Shown here in pieces: positions 1 through 6,654 of a stretch of 6,654 nucleotides of DNA. The stretch lies in NCBI GenBank assembly GCA_028707655.1, contig JAQWAN010000117.1, positions 1 to 6,654 of the forward strand, written 5' to 3'. The translations under genes were made by a program, and so were the position numbers. The notes below the pieces were generated by a model, which saw only the letters and a program-made list of their open reading frames with translations, was not told the DNA's origin and did no database searches. The number at the start of each line of letters is the position of its first letter. Within the stretch, counting starts at the first letter, position 1. This DNA comes from Bacteroidaceae bacterium. GTDB lineage: Bacteria > Bacteroidota > Bacteroidia > Bacteroidales > Bacteroidaceae.

Positions 1-1
1 A

Positions 2-1993
2 AACCCTATGGATGAGGAGGGTAGATCTGGCAATAACAGAACCGATTCTCTAAACCAGGAGATAGATGTTAATACCATTCCTGTAGAATTACGGATGTGG
101 AGGGTGGACCAACGTTATGGCATGAAAAAGGCCATGGAGGTAGATACAATCTTTCATCATTTTCAAAACAGTAATTTACCCGGTGGATTAGATGGCGAAT
201 ACAACTATTTAGGAAACTTGGGTTCTCCCCGAAAATCGAGACTTTTCTTTAACCGAACGGGAAGGACCCAATTTATTTTTCTTAATCCTCTCTCACAGTT
301 TGTAAAAGATGTAGACCAGATTATGTATGTCAATACCAAATCGCCTTTTACTAATATTACCTATAACTCCGCTGGAAGTAAAACAGATGGAGAGGAGCGC
401 TTTAAAGCTATCTTCGCGGTAAATGTAAACAAGAAACTGGGAGTAGGATTTGTCTTTGACTACCTCTATGGTAGAGGATTATATGAGAGTCAATCAACGG
501 CTCTATTCAACACAACTTTCTTTACAAGTTATACTTCAGATCATTATGATCTACACGCCACTTTTAACTACAACAAGTTAAAAATAGCGGAAAATGGAGG
601 GATAGAAAATGATTTATACATCACCGACCCTATTGGCATTAGCGAAGGAAAAAAGAGTTACCTACCCTCTGATATTCCTACGCGATTGGGAGATACATGG
701 AATGCCACTAAAGGGTTCGATTTCTTTCTTACCCATCGCTACAACTTGGGTGTAAAAAAAGAGACCGTTGTACAAAATAAGGAGGGAGAGGAGAGTAAAG
801 AACAACTGTTTGTGCCAATCACTAGCTTTATACATACATTCAAGCTCTCTCGCTACGACAAGACATTGATTTCTTACGACCCGGCCAATAGCTTCTTTGC
901 CAATAACTATCTACCCGGCGACAGTACGAGTTTCACTAAATATGTCTCGCTAAAAAACACCTTTGCCATCACAACGCACGAGGGATTTAGTAAATGGGCT
1001 AAAGCTGCTCTGTCTGCATTCATCACACACGAGGCGCGCTCCTTTTCCTTAATAGACACGTTAGAGAGCAGTACAAACACTTTTCAACAGCATTACAATG
1101 AGAATGTGGTATCTATTGGTGGTACTTTATCTAAACAAAAGGGCAACTTCTTACACTACAATGTGACGGGAGAATTTGCTATACTAGGAGAAGACCAAGG
1201 TCAAGTGGAGCTAGATGCAAATATGGACATCAACTTCAAATTGTTCAAAAAAGAGCTGCAACTATTGGCACATAGTTCTATCTCACATAAAAAAGCAGGT
1301 TTCTATTTTAGACACTATCACTCCAACAATAGCTGGTGGAACAATAATGATCTGTCTAATGAATCGAGAGTACGCATTGATGGTACTTTATCGTACGACA
1401 AGGGAGATGCATTAGTAAAAGTTGGAGTAGAAAATATTACCGACTACACCTATTTCGCAAACACAGATCAGGCCTATGTGGTGGGAGAAAATACAAGCTA
1501 TTTAAAAGAGGTCTCTGTAAAACAAGCAGCGGAAAACATTCAGGTATTCTCGGCCACACTAAAGAAAAATTTTAAATTTGGAATCTTACATTTAGACAAT
1601 AGTGTAACCTACCAAACATCGAGCAACCAGACCATTATTCCACTACCTAAGATAAACTTATACCACAATCTATATATTAGTACCAAACTATCTAAAAAGG
1701 TATTGAGCTTGGAACTGGGTGTGGATGTGCGCTATTTCTCCAAATATTACGCACCTAACTACTCGCCATCTCTACAACAATATAGCCTGCAAGACACTAA
1801 AAACAGAATTGAAATTGGCAATTATCCATTGGTAAACTTATATGCCAATCTCCACCTAAAAAGAACACGTTTCTATGTTATGTTTTATCATGTAAATGCA
1901 GGATCGGGCAATTTAAACTCTTTCTTAGTCCCTCATAATCCCATTAATCCGCGCATGTTTAAGTTTGGACTTTCGTGGAACTTTTTTGATTAA
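2..1993 (+). CDS. Putative outer-membrane porin (Porin_10-like), 5' end outside the window
   Basis: Predicted beta-barrel protein of the outer membrane, resembling the 'putative porin' family common in Bacteroidales; its substrate is unknown. The reading frame is open to the left edge. The first ATG (position 8) is not followed by a signal peptide and has no ribosome site, so the true start with its signal sequence should lie upstream. Numbering from that ATG, residues 22-75 carry the family-like N-terminal block, including HFQNSNLPGG (51-60) and YNYLGNLGSPR (65-75). Next come the SAG..DGEERFK segment and the DYLYGRGLYESQST segment (about 121-164). The remaining ~500 residues alternate aromatic and polar residues as in amphipathic barrel strands, and the C-terminus (FGLSWNFFD) is rich in aromatic residues like a barrel's last strand. 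The visible 661 residues are close to full length for the family. A solute-binding lipoprotein gene follows 12 nt downstream, so the two are probably cotranscribed. Family assignment rests on recalled sequence motifs; transport function is inferred. Confidence 0.85.
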   Translation, partial: NPMDEEGRSGNNRTDSLNQEIDVNTIPVELRMWRVDQRYGMKKAMEVDTIFHHFQNSNLPGGLDGEYNYLGNLGSPRKSRLFFNRTGRTQFIFLNPLSQFVKDVDQIMYVNTKSPFTNITYNSAGSKTDGEERFKAIFAVNVNKKLGVGFVFDYLYGRGLYESQSTALFNTTFFTSYTSDHYDLHATFNYNKLKIAENGGIENDLYITDPIGISEGKKSYLPSDIPTRLGDTWNATKGFDFFLTHRYNLGVKKETVVQNKEGEESKEQLFVPITSFIHTFKLSRYDKTLISYDPANSFFANNYLPGDSTSFTKYVSLKNTFAITTHEGFSKWAKAALSAFITHEARSFSLIDTLESSTNTFQQHYNENVVSIGGTLSKQKGNFLHYNVTGEFAILGEDQGQVELDANMDINFKLFKKELQLLAHSSISHKKAGFYFRHYHSNNSWWNNNDLSNESRVRIDGTLSYDKGDALVKVGVENITDYTYFANTDQAYVVGENTSYLKEVSVKQAAENIQVFSATLKKNFKFGILHLDNSVTYQTSSNQTIIPLPKINLYHNLYISTKLSKKVLSLELGVDVRYFSKYYAPNYSPSLQQYSLQDTKNRIEIGNYPLVNLYANLHLKRTRFYVMFYHVNAGSGNLNSFLVPHNPINPRMFKFGLSWNFFD

Positions 1994-2005
1994 ACCATAC
2001 GTATC

Positions 2006-2824
2006 ATGCATAGAAGCTTACGACACGCCACCTTATTGCTAGGAATTGTACTCGGTATGAATACCCTGTTGAGTTGTACTTCTTGCAAAAAGAGCAAGGC
2101 ACCTATAGCAATTCGTGATTTTGCAACCATCGAAGAAGAGGGGGTGCTACGCGTAGCTACAGCATATAATGCACTAAACTTCTATGTAGAAAAAGAGGAC
2201 ACCGCTGGATTATACTACGAGCTACTCCAGCATTTTGCAGATGCTTACCAATTGGAGGTGAATTTTACACCTTTTGTGAGCTATAACAAACAGAAAGAGG
2301 AGTTACTTAAGGGCAACTACGATATCATGGCTGCCAATATACCAATCACCAATAGGAGTAAACAGCAAATTGCACTAACCCACCCACTCCTTCTCAGTAA
2401 GCAGCTACTCATACAAAGAAAACCATCTGCAGAGGATAGTGCCTTTATAAAAAGTCCACTACAACTAGGAGGAAAAACGATCTATACCATTAAGAATTCA
2501 CCGGCTATTATGCGCATCAAGCATCTCTGTCAAGAGATAGCAGACACCATCTATACCCTAGAGATTGCGCACTATGGAGAGGAGCAGCTCATGGCCATGG
2601 TTGCACATGGAGACATTGATTATGCTATCTGCAGCGAAGCCATTGCAAAAAGGAATAAGGCACAACTAGAGAATCTAGATATCTCTATCCCTATCGGTTT
2701 TACACAACTGATTGCTTGGGGGGTCAATAAAGAATCCTATCAACTACTGGACACGTTAAACAAGTGGATAGACCATTTTAAAACGACACGTAAGTATAAA
2801 TCGCTGCTGAGAGAATATCAATAG
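2006..2824 (+). CDS. Lipoprotein with family 3 (amino-acid-type) solute-binding domain
   Basis: Predicted envelope lipoprotein with a periplasmic-binding-protein fold of the SBP_bac_3 type, the fold found in amino-acid ABC transporter receptors and in the N-terminal half of lytic transglycosylase MltF. The N-terminus is basic (MHRSLRH), followed by a hydrophobic stretch and a lipobox LLSC at residues 21-24, so Cys24 should be the lipidated residue. The domain begins near residue 43 with EEEGVLRVATAYNALNFYV, the usual first strand and ligand-site segment. It continues through GLYYELLQHFADAY and GNYDIMAANIPITNRSKQQIA, where the family has its hinge and 'T..R...' ligand motif, to residue 272. 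It stops there: no lytic transglycosylase (SLT) domain follows, so it is not a full MltF. No permease or ATPase gene is nearby. The start is the first ATG in frame, 12 nt after the porin stop; no Shine-Dalgarno site is seen, which is normal in this phylum. It may bind a small solute such as an amino acid, or act as a sensor; ligand unknown. Confidence 0.82.
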   Translation: MHRSLRHATLLLGIVLGMNTLLSCTSCKKSKAPIAIRDFATIEEEGVLRVATAYNALNFYVEKEDTAGLYYELLQHFADAYQLEVNFTPFVSYNKQKEELLKGNYDIMAANIPITNRSKQQIALTHPLLLSKQLLIQRKPSAEDSAFIKSPLQLGGKTIYTIKNSPAIMRIKHLCQEIADTIYTLEIAHYGEEQLMAMVAHGDIDYAICSEAIAKRNKAQLENLDISIPIGFTQLIAWGVNKESYQLLDTLNKWIDHFKTTRKYKSLLREYQ

Positions 2825-2828
2825 TTAG

Positions 2829-2852
2829 ACGCTAGCGTTGCAAATTATTGCA
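2829..2852. repeat. 10-bp perfect palindrome followed by a small inverted repeat
   Basis: ACGCTAGCGT (2829-2838) is its own reverse complement. Directly after it, TGCAA-atta-TTGCA (2839-2852) is a 5-bp inverted repeat with a 4-nt spacer. Both lie between the stop of the binding-protein gene and the -7 box at 2883. The palindrome has no loop and no T-run follows either element, so they do not make a convincing intrinsic terminator. An operator for the downstream promoter is possible but not shown, and short inverted repeats of this size can occur by chance. Confidence 0.35.
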
Positions 2853-2882
2853 GTATGTCACGTTTCTTTTGATAAAAATTCA

Positions 2883-2890
2883 TAACTTTG
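2883..2890 (+). promoter_or_regulatory. Bacteroidetes-type -7 box before the oxidoreductase gene
   Basis: TAACTTTG, followed by C, is an exact match to the Bacteroidetes -7 consensus TAnnTTTG used by the phylum's primary sigma factor. It ends 26 nt before the ATG at 2917, leaving a short 5' leader. The -33 element is poor: the nearest TTTTG (2867-2871) is only 11 nt upstream, too close for the usual spacing of roughly 20 nt, and no good TTG stands at the expected distance. This is the best promoter candidate in the window and would drive the 2917-5514 gene group. Confidence 0.6.
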
Positions 2891-2916
2891 CGAAGTTTAA
2901 TAGATAGGAAAAAGTT

Positions 2917-3903
2917 ATGAAATTAGAGACTGTTAAGTGGGGATTTATTGGGTGTGGTAAAGTAACGGAGAAAAAGAGTGGACCGGCTTTTAGTAAAGTA
3001 GAGGGCTCTACTGTTGTTGCTGTGACCAGCAGACACGCTGAGAATGCGAAACAATACGCCCTTAAACACAATATACCCAAATGGTATAGCGACCCAGTGG
3101 AGCTGATTAACGACCCTGATGTTAATGCTATCTATATAGCTACTCCACCCTCCTCACATGCTACTTATGCCATAATGGCTATGAAAGCAGGTAAACCTGT
3201 GTACATAGAAAAACCAATGGCCAATAGCTATGAAGAGTGTACACGTATCAATACGGTTTCTATTGAAACGGGTATGCCCTGTTTTGTGGCATATTATCGA
3301 CGCTATCTACCCTATTTTATCAAAGTAAAGGAGCTTATTGATTCGGGTGCTATTGGAGATGTTATGAATGTACAAATCCGTTTTGCACAACAGCCAAGCG
3401 ATTTAGACTACAACAAAGAGAATCTACCCTGGAGAGTACAACCGGATATATCTGGAGGTGGCTATTTTTACGATTTAGCACCACATCAACTCGATATTAT
3501 TCAACATATATTAGGTCCTATATTAAATGCGGAAGGTTTTAAGAACAATCGCTCAGGACTATATAAAGCGGAGGACACAGTAAGTGCCTGTTTCCAGTTT
3601 GAATCGGGACTGGTTGGCTCTGGTTCCTGGTGCTTTGCCTCCTACCATTCTGCGAAAGAAGACTCTATCGAGATAATAGGAAACAAGGGTATTCTTAAAT
3701 TTTCCACGTTTACTTTCGAACCAATCGAACTACAAACAGCCGATCAATTTGAACGATTTGCTATAGAAAATCCATCGCATGTACAAATGGGGCTTATAAA
3801 AAGGGTAGTAGAATATTTGCAAGGAAAATCGGAGTGCAACTGCGACGGATTGAGTGCTACTACCACGAACTGGGTAATGGATAGAATTTTAAACAAGCGT
3901 TGA
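2917..3903 (+). CDS. Gfo/Idh/MocA family NAD(P)-dependent oxidoreductase
   Basis: Cytoplasmic dehydrogenase of the family that includes glucose-fructose oxidoreductase and inositol 2-dehydrogenase, which oxidise or reduce sugar-like substrates with NAD(P). The N-terminal Rossmann fold shows WGFIGCGKV (residues 8-16) with the Gly-x-Gly dinucleotide loop at 12-14. A typical second block, AIYIATPPSSHA, spans 71-82. GKPVYIEKPMA (92-102) contains the family's EKP motif with the catalytic-type Lys99. The C-terminal domain carries GGGYFYDLAPHQLD (180-193), with Asp186 and His190 at the expected active-site positions. At 328 residues it has the normal family length, with no signal peptide and no break. 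The ATG at 2917 puts the Rossmann motif at the usual distance from the N-terminus and lies just downstream of a good -7 box. The DUF4421 gene follows 13 nt later, so cotranscription is likely. The exact substrate cannot be read from the sequence and no sugar-pathway neighbour helps. Confidence 0.93.
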   Translation: MKLETVKWGFIGCGKVTEKKSGPAFSKVEGSTVVAVTSRHAENAKQYALKHNIPKWYSDPVELINDPDVNAIYIATPPSSHATYAIMAMKAGKPVYIEKPMANSYEECTRINTVSIETGMPCFVAYYRRYLPYFIKVKELIDSGAIGDVMNVQIRFAQQPSDLDYNKENLPWRVQPDISGGGYFYDLAPHQLDIIQHILGPILNAEGFKNNRSGLYKAEDTVSACFQFESGLVGSGSWCFASYHSAKEDSIEIIGNKGILKFSTFTFEPIELQTADQFERFAIENPSHVQMGLIKRVVEYLQGKSECNCDGLSATTTNWVMDRILNKR

Positions 3904-3916
3904 CTTACTGCCATTT

Positions 3917-5014
3917 ATGACTAAAAAAAAACTGCTATTCTTTCTTACTTGTCTTCTTTTCATTTTTCCGTTAAAGGCTATTTCTTTACTGAATATGGAG
4001 AAAGAGGCAGTGTATCCAAATTCTACAGATTCGCTTTATCAAAAACCCAATAAAGGCCTCTTTAAAACAATAGCAAACGCTTTTAGTGCATCAGACACCA
4101 CCTATATCAGTCCCAACAAATATGTCTTTTCCTTGATGCTAGAAAATAGTAATTGGTATGAGTATTACCGTTTTTCTAGTACATCAGAAACACCGCAGAC
4201 GCTCTCCCTACAGCCCGATATGAAGAATAAATTTGGGGTTTACTTTGGATGGAAATGGATTTTCTTAGGCTATTCCATTAATCTGGATGCCATAAGAGGA
4301 AATTCGAAACCTCAAAACAGACGTACAGAATTTGGATTAAGCTTATATAGTTCATTAGTAGGCTGCGATATCTACTACAGAAAAAGTGGCACAGATTTTA
4401 CGCTCCTAAACAGTAGCGACTTTTATACCCCTAACGAGGTATCCACAAAAATAGACCAGATAAGTGGCATCACGGTAGATGTTTCTGGGGTAAACGTATA
4501 CTTTATCTTTAACCATAAAAAATTCTCCTACCCAGCTGCTTATAGCCAATCGACCAATCAGAAAAGAAGTGTTGGCTCATTTATCGCGGGTTTTTCTTAT
4601 ACAAAGCACAACATCAAATTTGATTACCAAGAGCTACCCTCTATTATCAGAGATCAGTTAGACGATGGGCTAAAATTTAAACAGCTGGTCTATAGAGGTT
4701 ATAATGTTAGTGCTGGATATGGCTATAACTGGGTGTTTGCAAAGAACTGTCTTTTCAACTTAACCCTAATGCCCGCAATAGCTTATAAACGGTCGAATAC
4801 TAGTAAAGAATCGACCGCTAAAGAGATTATCAATAACTTCAATTTTGATTTTACTACGCGAGCAGGTATCACATACAACAATACAAAATATTATGTGGGT
4901 GCCTCATTACTGATGCATACCTACGATTACCGCACAGATAAATTTGCAATAAATAATAATTTTGGAACCATACGTATCTATTTTGGTTTCAATTTTCTTA
5001 GAAAGAAAAAATAA
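3917..5014 (+). CDS. DUF4421 family predicted outer-membrane protein
   Basis: Uncharacterised exported protein that matches, by recalled motifs, the DUF4421 family of Bacteroidetes. A signal peptide is clear: a KKK cluster at residues 3-5, a hydrophobic core, and a probable cleavage after Ala21 (PLKA). Conserved-looking blocks are NKYVFSLMLENSNWYEYYRF (67-86), GVYFGWKWIFLGYS (107-120), NRRTEF (134-139) and LYSSLVGCDIYYRKSGTDF (142-160). The rest alternates aromatic and polar residues and includes SAGYGYNWVF and TRAGITYNNTKYYVGASLLM, ending with TIRIYFGFNF followed by RKKK. This pattern suggests a small beta-barrel in the outer membrane. The last hydrophobic strand is followed by five residues, LRKKK, rather than ending on Phe. 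The gene lies 13 nt after the oxidoreductase gene and 29 nt before guaD, so it is probably in the same transcript. Biochemical role unknown; the barrel topology is inferred. Confidence 0.85.
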   Translation: MTKKKLLFFLTCLLFIFPLKAISLLNMEKEAVYPNSTDSLYQKPNKGLFKTIANAFSASDTTYISPNKYVFSLMLENSNWYEYYRFSSTSETPQTLSLQPDMKNKFGVYFGWKWIFLGYSINLDAIRGNSKPQNRRTEFGLSLYSSLVGCDIYYRKSGTDFTLLNSSDFYTPNEVSTKIDQISGITVDVSGVNVYFIFNHKKFSYPAAYSQSTNQKRSVGSFIAGFSYTKHNIKFDYQELPSIIRDQLDDGLKFKQLVYRGYNVSAGYGYNWVFAKNCLFNLTLMPAIAYKRSNTSKESTAKEIINNFNFDFTTRAGITYNNTKYYVGASLLMHTYDYRTDKFAINNNFGTIRIYFGFNFLRKKK

Positions 5015-5043
5015 ACATTCTAATTAATTTAATAATCAAAACT

Positions 5044-5514
5044 ATGGAAAACAAAGAAAAATTTATGAGGGAAGCCATTGAGCTCTCTATTGAAAACATA
5101 AAAAATGGTGGCGGACCCTTTGGTGCTGTTATTGTAAAAGATAATGAAATCATTGCTAGAGGTCAAAACAGAGTAACCTCATCGTGCGACCCTACAGCTC
5201 ATGCAGAGGTAAGCGCTATACGTGCAGCATCTAAAGCATTAAATACTTTTGACCTATCGGGTTGCGAAATCTTTACCTCTTGCGAACCTTGCCCTATGTG
5301 TTTAGGTGCTATCTACTGGGCACATCTGGATAAAATTTATTATGCAAACACTAAAACAGATGCCAAAAATATTGGATTCGACGATTCCTTTATCTACGAT
5401 GAGATCGATTTAAAACCGGAAGACAGAAAGCTTTCTTCAGAAACAATGCTACGTGATGAAGCAATTAAGGCTTTTGAGAATTGGACAAACAAAGAGGATA
5501 AAATAGCGTATTAA
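5044..5514 (+). CDS. guaD: Guanine deaminase, cytidine-deaminase fold (GuaD type)
   Basis: Cytoplasmic zinc hydrolase of purine salvage that converts guanine to xanthine and ammonia. It belongs to the small, cytidine-deaminase-like GuaD type, not the large amidohydrolase type. Visible residues: GGPFGAVIVKD (23-33), Asn42, the zinc/proton-relay motif HAE (His53, Glu55), and PCPMC giving zinc ligands Cys83 and Cys86. The stretch TSCEPCPMCLGAIYWA (78-93) and the later GFDDSFIY (111-118) are close to Bacillus subtilis GuaD as I recall it. Asp114 and the C-terminal Tyr156, which in that enzyme contact guanine (Tyr from the swapped partner chain), are present, and the length of 156 residues is the same. 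These features favour guanine deaminase over tRNA adenosine deaminase TadA, though activity on other nucleobases is possible. The ATG lies 29 nt after the DUF4421 stop in very AT-rich sequence with no Shine-Dalgarno site; a strong terminator starts 12 nt after the stop. Confidence 0.9.
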   Translation: MENKEKFMREAIELSIENIKNGGGPFGAVIVKDNEIIARGQNRVTSSCDPTAHAEVSAIRAASKALNTFDLSGCEIFTSCEPCPMCLGAIYWAHLDKIYYANTKTDAKNIGFDDSFIYDEIDLKPEDRKLSSETMLRDEAIKAFENWTNKEDKIAY

Positions 5515-5526
5515 TTTAAAACGCAC

Positions 5527-5568
5527 AAAAAAGTCCGCTGAAACCTAGGCTTCAGCGGACTTTTTTTT
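5527..5568. terminator. Bidirectional intrinsic terminator between convergent genes
   Basis: The arms AAGTCCGCTGAA (5531-5542) and TTCAGCGGACTT (5551-5562) pair perfectly around an 8-nt loop (5543-5550). The flanking A-run (5527-5532) and T-run (5561-5568) extend the stem to 16 bp. Read on the + strand, the GC-rich stem ends in eight T residues, as needed to stop transcription from guaD. Read on the - strand, the A-run becomes a six-base T tract, so the same hairpin can end the OmpP1/FadL gene whose stop is at 5589. It sits exactly in the gap between the two convergent genes. Confidence 0.95.
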
Positions 5569-5588
5569 GTTGTGTTATCTACACCACT

Positions 5589-6654
5589 TTAAAATTTCAT
5601 TCCAACGGTAAGGAATAGCTCATGACGCTTGTTCGTGATTTTAGAGGAATTTAAATCCACATTATCAAAAGCATAAAAATCGGAGCTACTTGTGGTATAT
5701 TTATAGGCAGCGTCTCCATAGAAGCGATCGGTACGATAACCTAAACCAAAGGTTATATTATGTACTGCATGCTGATTAGAATATTGTGTATCGGTACGGA
5801 TACTATTTGTAGGTAGCTCTTTATAAGCATTCTTATCCATTGCTGCTGTAGAAACATTATAACCTGCACGAATAGAGAACTCTGCATTTGGCTTAGCTTC
5901 GACACCTAATTTAAAGGTGTGCACACCCTTCAACATACTACTAATCATCTCATTCTCGAAGGTCATATCTTCGGTATAACCATTACTGTCATATTTTAAC
6001 TTAGCAGATGAATAATCGGCATACTCATATTCAGCTCCCAAAGCTATCTGTTTGCCTATGGTATAACCTGCACTTAAATTAAATTTCCAAGGGGTAACCA
6101 ACTTATAATCGGTATATCCATCCATGGCGTCTCCAATTCTATCTTGTGTGTATGTCTTTCCCTCTACAGTGTTACCTGTAGCAACATCCACTGTTTTATA
6201 GGTTAGCTCTGCATAGTTTCTATCGCTCAGATTATAAAAGGTAGGCGTATGAATAGCTATACCAACGCGGAGGGGCTCATCGGGCATAGGACGAAATATA
6301 CCACCGAGCTTCACATCAAATCCGGTTCCTTCTGTGGTCAGAACGGTTTTCATGGAGTAATCACCTGTATCATTTCCATTGGAGGTGAAGTTTTCTGAAT
6401 ATCTACTTTCGTAGGCGTAATCTACACTATAGGCACCAATGGTTAATCCTAAATAGACAGCATCGTCTAAATTGACCGAGAAGTTAAAGTTGAATTAATC
6501 TATACCACCAGAAGTTCTCGATTGATACTTACTGTCTATGATGGGGTTCATCCCATTTTGGTAACCTACATATTGATCCGTTGAAGCATCTTTACGTACT
6601 GGATTGATTAAGAATCCCTCGTATGCCAAAGCACCCAACCAAGGCACTGTTCCC
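5589..6654 (-). pseudogene. OmpP1/FadL-type outer-membrane transport protein, interrupted by an in-frame TAA; 5' end outside the window
   Basis: Predicted beta-barrel of the OmpP1/FadL/TodX type, which lets hydrophobic compounds such as fatty acids cross the outer membrane. The gene runs right to left and continues past the right edge. The frame holds 52 residues (6653-6498, including PWLGALAYEGFLINPVRKD), then TAA at 6497-6495, then 301 residues (6494-5592). After the stop the protein continues as FNFNFSVNLDDAVYLGLTIG, and later has VKLGGIFRP and LRVGIAIHTPTFYNLSD, which resemble this family's central region. The C-terminus is HELFLTVGMKF, ending in Phe as outer-membrane barrels do. The first ATG after the stop (6353-6351) falls inside a conserved strand region, with no signal peptide and no ribosome site. 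The 254-residue product starting there is therefore unlikely to be a real protein on its own. Including the missing N-terminus, the gene would be near the family's usual 400-550 residues. Codon use and frame agree on both sides of the stop, so the lesion is recent or is a sequence error. The shared terminator at 5527-5568 ends it. Confidence 0.75.
6495..6497 (-). other. Premature in-frame TAA stop in the OmpP1/FadL reading frame
   Basis: On the - strand the codons around this site read Gly-Gly-Ile-Asp-TAA-Phe-Asn-Phe-Asn-Phe. Reading frame and family-like sequence are intact on both sides, so one base substitution explains it. TAA is one change away from Glu (GAA), Gln (CAA), Lys (AAA) or Tyr (TAT/TAC) codons; an acidic, amide or aromatic residue would fit the start of this strand. 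No insertion or deletion is needed to join the two halves. Confidence 0.8.

Noticed and set aside
8..10. ATG at position 8 as the true start of the porin gene
   Set aside because: The frame is open to the window edge, the residues after this ATG form no signal peptide although the protein is a predicted outer-membrane barrel, and no ribosome site precedes it. The real start is more likely upstream of the window.
1215..1415. 66-codon + strand open frame inside the porin gene
   Set aside because: It lies wholly inside a well-supported coding region in another frame and its translation shows no recognisable domain or signal.
1994..2005. 12-bp repeat ACCATACGTATC, also at 4967-4978
   Set aside because: The second copy is within the DUF4421 coding sequence (Thr-Ile-Arg-Ile), the copies are short and have different contexts; chance is the simplest explanation.
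2880..3080. 66-codon - strand open frame over the start of the oxidoreductase gene
   Set aside because: It is antisense to the conserved Rossmann-fold region and covers the promoter of the sense gene; no independent support.
4983..5043. Possible separate promoter for guaD in the AT-rich stretch before it
   Set aside because: No sequence here matches TAnnTTTG; the nearest stretch (TATTTTGG) has a mismatch and no paired upstream element. AT-richness alone is common before start codons in this phylum.
5589..6353. Independent 254-residue - strand protein starting at the ATG at 6353
   Set aside because: The same frame continues upstream of this ATG with family-like sequence for 47 more codons and then beyond the TAA. 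The ATG lies mid-protein with no signal peptide, so this is the C-terminal part of a broken gene.

Overview
This window looks like an ordinary stretch of chromosome from a member of the Bacteroidetes, most likely the order Bacteroidales. The evidence is the AT-leaning coding sequence, the scarcity of Shine-Dalgarno sites, one clear Bacteroidetes-type -7 box (TAnnTTTG), and families typical of the phylum: a Porin_10-type 'putative porin', a DUF4421 protein and an OmpP1/FadL-type barrel. The species cannot be fixed from the sequence alone.

Layout. From the left edge to about 2824, a + strand porin gene whose 5' end lies outside the window is followed 12 nt later by a lipoprotein with an amino-acid-type (family 3) solute-binding domain. 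A 92-nt gap (2825-2916) holds a 10-bp palindrome, a small inverted repeat and a promoter. This promoter opens a second + strand group: a Gfo/Idh/MocA oxidoreductase, then 13 nt later a DUF4421 envelope protein, then 29 nt later a guanine deaminase (guaD). A strong, symmetric hairpin terminator (5527-5568) ends this group. It also ends the convergent - strand gene, which encodes an OmpP1/FadL-type outer-membrane transport protein and runs off the right edge.

How the genes fit together. Four of the six genes encode predicted envelope proteins: two or three outer-membrane barrels and one periplasm-facing lipoprotein. The other two are cytoplasmic enzymes, a sugar-type oxidoreductase and a purine-salvage deaminase. 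The porin and binding-protein pair suggests uptake or sensing of a small solute, but no permease or ATPase is visible. The second group has tight spacing but no obvious single pathway.

Main anomaly. The OmpP1/FadL reading frame has an in-frame TAA (+ strand 6495-6497) with clear family-like coding sequence on both sides and no shift of frame. It is either a recent nonsense mutation (pseudogene), a sequencing error, or much less likely a recoded or reassigned codon. I see no mobile element, CRISPR array, RNA gene or defence system, and nothing that supports a new multi-gene system.
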